Shown: positions 58,685 to 64,000 of the stretch, piece by piece
Layout of the letters: each line of letters opens with the position of its first letter
How positions within the stretch are numbered: the first letter of the stretch is position 1
Origin: Jaltomata sinuosa
Lineage: Eukaryota; Streptophyta; Magnoliopsida; Solanales; Solanaceae
Length of the DNA stretch: 64,000 bases
NCBI GenBank assembly: GCA_003996215.1
Contig: QJPP01001907.1
Coordinates: 310,001 to 374,000 of the forward strand
Direction: 5' to 3'
The notes under the pieces: generated by a model
Told to the model about the DNA's origin: nothing
The model's database searches: none
Seen by the model: the letters and a program-made list of their open reading frames with translations, nothing else
Program-made: the position numbers and the translations under genes

Positions 58685-59703
58685 GTGCATGCCCCGAATT
58701 TGGGCAAAATTGGAAGAGAATTCAAATCTCCAATGGTTCGAAACATACCTCTATAATGGAAGAAGGATTATGCAAATTATGACTCAATTGCAAGAATGAA
58801 ATGCGAATTAAAGAACTAGATGCAAGATACAACGAGAGGAGAACGAGTTTTACCTCAATCGATCACGAAAAAGCGTAGAATTTTTTATTTCTCCCACTTA
58901 ACCGAGCTCAACAATGGAGTAAAGGAGCTTGTAAACTGAGAGAAAATAAAGAAGAACTTCATTTAGAACTCCCAGAGATTGACACAGTTGTGGTCAAATT
59001 GATGCAGGTACGGCGACGCATTTGCGGCCAAACCATCGTAGGATCGGAGGTCAATAAGACCCTTCAGCTCCGCAGGTGTAGCACACACTGCAGGGTCGGG
59101 AAGAGCAGTGTAGGTGCAGCATCTGAATGTAGGGGAGACTGTGCAGGTGTAGCCAAAGCACTGCATCCATGCCAATACCAATACCAACAACAACAGCTAA
59201 ACAACTCAACACCAAAGTCTCCGATCACACCTTCGAAAATCATTTCGAACCCCATGAACACAAACCAGATATGCTACCTTACAAAAAATGGCATTTTGAA
59301 CTCAACAAAATTGAAAAATATTTCAATAGAGATCATTTCAATGAAAAGTGGGGCCCAGGTCTAAAACTATCATTTTACCAAAAAGGAACCCAATAGCCGA
59401 ACATGAGTCCAGAAGCCTCGGGACCCAAACCAAAGGTCTCACTAGCCTAAAGTCAATGTTTTAGAGCTAACAACACTTACGGAATTTCCATCCAAGTCGT
59501 CTTCTCTAAATTTTTACCAAAGTCAACTCTTTTAGCTTTAAGAGTTTCAAAATAGGAAAATGCGCTTAAAACACAAATGAGCTACCCGAGAACCAAACCA
59601 TCAGTCCCAACAAGTCATAAATGACCTATAGCCATTGTGGAAAAGCTCGAAAAGCAGAAAAAGCATGAAAACAGAGAAAATAACCTAGAGGGTCATTACG
59701 ACA
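58685..59703 (-). repeat. 3' LTR of element D, truncated by element E
   Basis: It starts on the minus strand near 59703 with tcgtaatgaccctctagg and is similar to the outer 1.1 kb of the LTR of element B. The rest of the LTR is missing on this side of element E. The stretch at about 58985-59170 is GC-rich and diverges from B. Confidence 0.78.
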
Positions 59704-62700
59704 TCCACTACTAAAACATCTTTCATCCTCCAAAGTTAAAAAAAGAAGGTACTTGAAGGCTCAAAAAGGTGAGGATAGCGAATCCACATATCGGTATCGA
59801 TCTCCCAATAGCGTCCTCGACATGATAATGCCTCCACTAAACCTTAAGTGACATTATCTCCATGGACCTCAACTACCTAATCTGCCTATCCAAGATAGAA
59901 ACATGCTCCTTTCTCAAAAGCTAGAGACTCATCCAACTGAATTGAATCCCACTGAAGCACGTGGTACTCATCCAGAACATATTGCCTCCGCATAGAAACA
60001 TGGAAAATGGGGTGAACAATTAAAGAACATGAGGCAAGGATAGCTCATATGCTACCTCCCTAATGCGATGAATTATATCAAATGGCCCAATGAACCTAGG
60101 ACTGAGGTTTCCCTTCCTCCCAAATCTCATCACGCCCTTTATGGGAGACACCTGAAGGAGCACACGATCACCAACCGCAAAATATAGGTCTCAAACCTTC
60201 CGGTCTACATTGCTCTTATGCCTACTCTAGGTAGTACGAAGCCTCTCCTGAATGATCCGAACTCTATCTATAGAATCGCGTAGCAAGTTGGTACCCCATG
60301 GCCTAGCCTCGAAGGCATAAAACCAACCCATTAGAGACCTATACTGCATACCATACAATGCCTTGAAAGGATCTATCTGGATACTAGAATATTGGCTATT
60401 ATTATACACAAACTCTGCCGGGCTAAGAACTGGTCTCACTAAACCACAAAAGCAATAACACAAGCCCGCAACATATCCTCCAGAACCTGAATAGTATGCT
60501 TTAATTGACCATTAGTCTGCAGGTGAAAAGCAGTGCTAAGCTCAACTCTAGTACCTAACTCTCTCTTAATAGACCTCCAAAAACATGAAGTAAATTGAGT
60601 ACCACGATCAGAAATGATAGCAACTGGCACCCCATGTAAACAAAAAATCTCATGGATGTAAATCTGAGCAAACCTCTCTGAATTGTAGGAAGTCTGAACT
60701 AGAAGAAAGTTAGCAGACTTCGTCAACCTATTCACGATGACCCAAATAGCATCAAACCCTCATGAAGCACATGGCAAGCCTACCATGAAGTCCATAGCTA
60801 TACGCTCCCATTTCCACTCTGGAATTGATACCCTCTAAGTGAAACCACCTGGTTTCTGATGCTTAAACTTCACTTACTGATAGTTCAAGCACCTAGACAC
60901 AAAATATGAGATACCCCTTTTTATCCCACACCACAAGTAGTGCTGCCTCTATTCACGATACATCTTAGCTGCCCCATGATAAATGGAATACCTAGAAAAA
61001 TGAGCCTTCTCCAGGATCAACCTAACAAAATTAGCAACTCTAGGAACACAAATACGACCCTTAATCCTCGGAACACCCTCTGTATGTAAGGCCGCCTTCC
61101 TAGACTCACCGCTCAACACCTTATCATAGATAATCCTCAACCTCACATCATCAAACTGTTGTTCCAGAATATACTTTAATAATGAAGATCTATCCTCAAC
61201 ACAAGCAAGAATAGGGCCCGGCTCAAAAATATCAAGTTTAACCAACCTGTTAGCCAAGGACTGGATGTCCAAAGCTAAAGGTCACTCCTTTGCTATCAAG
61301 AATACCAAGATACCCATGCTTATTGCCTTTCAGCTCAAGGAATCCACTACCATGTTTACCTTGCCCAGGTGATAAAGGATAGATATGTCATAGTCCTTCA
61401 ATAACTCCAACCAACTGCGCTACCTCAAATTTAGATCCTTCTGGCTGAAGATGTACTGAAGACTATGATGGTTGGTGAAGATCTCATAATGCATGCCATA
61501 CAGATAATGCCTCTAAATCTTCAATGCGAAGACTACCAGTTCCTCTCATGAACCTTCAGCTGTCTGGAAGCATAAGCAATAACTTGGCCCTGCTGCTTCA
61601 ATACACAATTCTAAACCAAGTACGAAAGCAACACATTAAACATTAAGCCCTGGCCCTCAACCAAAAGGGTAAGAATCAGAGATGAAGTCAATAAGGCCTT
61701 GATCTTCTGAAAGCTCAACTCACATACGTCAGACCACTGGAAAGGGTCATTCTTCTAAGTCAATCTAGTAAATGGAGTTACTATAAGAAAACCCCTCCAA
61801 GAACTGTCTGTAGTAACCTACCAACCCGACAATACCAAAAAGCTCAATAAGAGAAGTAGGCCTATCCCAATCAAGAACTGCCACAATCTTTCCTAGATCC
61901 ACCATAATCCCATACTTGATCACCACTAACCCAAGAATGCCAAAAACATAAACCAAAACTCACACTTATTGAACTTGGCATATAATTGCTGGTCTCACAA
62001 GGTCTGAAGTACAACTCTCAGATGTTGCTCATGCTCCTCTCTACTCCTCGAATATACTAGAATGCCATCTATGAACATAATCACGAAGGAATCCAGTTAG
62101 GCTCTGATCACAGAATTCATCAAAACTATAAAGGCTTCTGACATTGGTTAACCCAAATGATATGACTAGGAACTCATAATGGTCGTATTGAGTCCTAAAT
62201 GCAGTCTTTTGGATGTCTGCAGCCCTGATCCTCAACTGATGATAACCAAATTTCAAATCAATCTTAGAGAACACTGCTGCACCTTGTAGCTAGTTAAACA
62301 GATCACCAATACCCAGCATCGGATTCTAGTTCTTAATGGTCACCTTATTCAACTGCATGTAGTCGATACACATATGCATAGACTCATCTTTATTCTTCAC
62401 AAAAAGAATAGGAGCACCCCACGAAGACATACTAGGCCATATGAACCGTCTACTCAACAAATCCTTGAGCTGATCCCTAAGCTCTCTCAACTCCGCTGGT
62501 GCCATCCGATATGGCAAAATAAAAATGGGTTGGGTGTTTGGCTCAATGTCAATACCAAAGTTGATATCACGATCAGTAGGAAGACTCAGTAGATCAGAGG
62601 GAAACACATCCAAATACTCATAAACCACATGAACTGACTCAAGTGAAGTTGTGGTGGCACTAGTATCATGAACATAAGCAAGATAGTCAGTGAAGTTGTG

Positions 62701-63291
62701 GTGGCACTAGTATCATGAACATAAGCAAGATAGGATATGCACCCCTTCCCAACCAATCGTTGGGCGCTCAGGAAAGATATAACTCTCCTCAACATGTGGT
62801 TGTTGGGACCTTTCATACAATAGGAGGGATACCAGGCATCTGGAGAGTAACTATCTTGGTGAAGCAATCCAAGACCGCATGATAGAGAGACAACCAATCC
62901 ATTCCTACAATCACATCAAAGTCGACCATGTTAAGCACAATCAAATCTACCCACGTGTCATACCCCAGGATAGTCACTACACAAGCTCTATATAAATGAT
63001 CCACTACTAAAGAATCTCCTTCTAGGGTAGCTACACGCATAGGCGCAGGCAATAACTCACAAGTAGACTCCAGACGAGTAGCAATGTAAGCAGATACATA
63101 TGAAAATATACACCCCGGATCAAATAATGTAGAAGCTAACTGATGACAAATGGAGATCGTACCTGTGATGATAGCATTTGAAGCCTCAGCCTCTAGACGA
63201 CCCAGAAATGCATATATGTGGCTCCGACCACCACGACCACCTGATCTATTATCCTGAGGACCACCTCTAGTACCCTGGGGACAACCCCTAT
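59704..63291 (-). pseudogene. gag-pol of element D (Tekay-type, with chromodomain remnant), broken
   Basis: Gag end and protease are open at about 63290-62813 (VDFDVIVGMDWLSLYHAVLD). The pre-RT block at 62628-62326 contains ILPYRMAPAELRELRDQL and CIDYMQLNKVT. RT reads FSKIDLKFGYHQLRIR (62274 on), but the catalytic FIDD has become FIDG at about 62075, so the second Asp is lost. The integrase zinc region is in 61272-60949. The core is open at 60735-60439 (GVPVAIISDRGTQFTS) and 60463-60227. A C-terminal chromodomain-type tail ends WEIDTDMWIRYPHLFEP near 59770, preceded by a stop. A 47-bp tandem duplication at 62643-62733 also shifts the frame. Confidence 0.87.
62643..62733. repeat. 47-bp tandem duplication in element D
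   Basis: The unit gtgaagttgtggtggcac..agatag (62643-62686) is repeated exactly from 62690 after a tca spacer, period 47. It is not a multiple of three and so breaks the polyprotein frame between protease and RT. Confidence 0.93.
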
Positions 63292-64000
63292 TGTAATGAC
63301 CCTTCTGGTTATTTCCACGTATACATTTTCCTTGAACCGTTAGAGCTTGTTTGTAGTGGCCCCAAATCACTTAAGGCTCATCAGGACCGGTATTTCGGTG
63401 TCGGGTCCATTTGTTTGGTCGCATTATAAGTTTTGAAGTCAAGCAAGTCGGCAAAAGTTATCGTAAAATCTTTAATAAATTTTCTAAACTTTGGATAAAA
63501 TGTCTCAGAGCTTTTATCTCAATATATAAAGAGTTAGAAGTCCCCCGAAATACCAAATCGAAGGTCTACGAGTCTAGTTTCCAACGCACAAAACCTCACG
63601 TCCAACTGATCGCGGAGTAGAAAGTTATGACTATCTTACCGCGGATTGTCTGGCAGGAACCGGGTTGCGAACCGGGTCGCGAACCGGGTCGGGTCAAAAT
63701 CGATTTTAAGCCTCAACTTCATGTTTTAAAATGTCGTTTCAGTTCTGAAACAGTGAGAAAACATAAACGAGGATTCCAAGAGAGTTCTTGAGTATCAAAA
63801 TCGTGCGTTGGTGAATTGCGAGCCTAAGTTTGAGGATTTATTAACATCGCGTGTATTTGAAAATATTTTATTTGAAAGTTGAATTTGGTAAAAAGTTATA
63901 TTATTATTACCTTTTTAAAATATTTTAAAGGTTTATGAAAAATATTTTTGTTACGATATAATTGTATATATATTTATTTTATAAGGTTTTTATACATTGT
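63292..64000. repeat. LTR of a further retrotransposon inserted in gag of element D, cut by the window edge
   Basis: The plus strand begins TGTAATGACCCTTCTGG, a typical LTR start of the same Tekay group (the minus-strand start of B is TGTAATAACTC). Upstream is the gag end of D (RGCPQGTRGG on the minus strand). The interior is non-coding and U3-like. Orientation is probably plus, judged only from the TGTAATGACC start. Confidence 0.65.
63660..63695 (+). repeat. 12-bp tandem repeat, three units, in the LTR at the right edge
   Basis: ccgggttgcgaa, ccgggtcgcgaa and ccgggtcgggtc follow each other directly. CpG-rich and local to this LTR. Confidence 0.85.

Larger units (their letters stand above)
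58685..63291 (-). mobile_element. Element D: Tekay-type chromovirus, cut in its LTR by E and in gag by another LTR
   Basis: Minus-strand order from 63291: end of gag, protease, RT, RNase H, integrase, chromodomain remnant, 3' untranslated end, and the first 1019 bp of the 3' LTR. The LTR stops at 58685 where element E is inserted. The 5' part of gag and the 5' LTR lie beyond the insertion at 63292. Confidence 0.85.

Noticed and set aside
1..64000. tRNA, rRNA or small RNA genes
   Set aside because: No stretch with tRNA box A/B spacing or rRNA similarity was noticed; the tRNA-like words are retrotransposon primer sites.

Overview
This window reads as repeat-dense plant nuclear DNA, probably pericentromeric or otherwise heterochromatic, from a dicot. 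A Solanaceae source is the best guess: the remnant of a WUSCHEL-type homeobox gene and several LTR signatures resemble that family as I remember it. I see no intact host gene. Almost all of the sequence is Ty3/gypsy LTR retrotransposons of three lineages (Athila, Tekay/Del chromovirus, Ogre/TatV), inserted into one another and then decayed. Nearly every recognisable protein-coding region carries stops and frameshifts.

Left part (1-16351). Element A, an Athila-type element on the + strand, runs from the first codons of gag (base 8) through pol (stop at 5731), a repeat-rich 3' untranslated region and a complete 3' LTR (7377-8904). It is inserted in the integrase end of element B, a Tekay-type element on the - strand (gag-pol 13368 down to 8905, Met-type primer site 13570-13581, 5' LTR 13585-16351). 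Middle-left (16352-22990). This holds a CACTA-transposon terminus with subterminal repeats (16756-17275), AT-rich DNA with a 61-bp tandem duplication, a broken WUSCHEL-like 5' gene fragment (18966-19224), and a minus-strand LTR (19275-21890) followed by related repeat sequence.

Right part (about 22990-64000) is one nested stack. Element D (Tekay type, -) has a second element, E (Tekay type, -), inserted in its 3' LTR. E is cut in its integrase by element C (Athila type, -). C is cut in its gag by a 20.3-kb Ogre-type element (29255-49587, -) flanked by a perfect 5-bp target duplication CCCGC. D itself is cut in gag at about 63292 by the LTR of one more element that leaves the window.

The Ogre element has 3.6-3.7-kb LTRs, an Arg-type primer site, an upstream ORF1, an extra coiled-coil/zinc-motif ORF, gag and protease. 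Reverse transcriptase, RNase H and integrase are absent. In their place lies a 4.6-kb 3' untranslated region packed with several tandem-repeat families. That would make it a giant element that could only have moved with proteins supplied by a relative. The elements do not form a pathway: the order of insertion is D first, then E, C and the Ogre element, and B before A.
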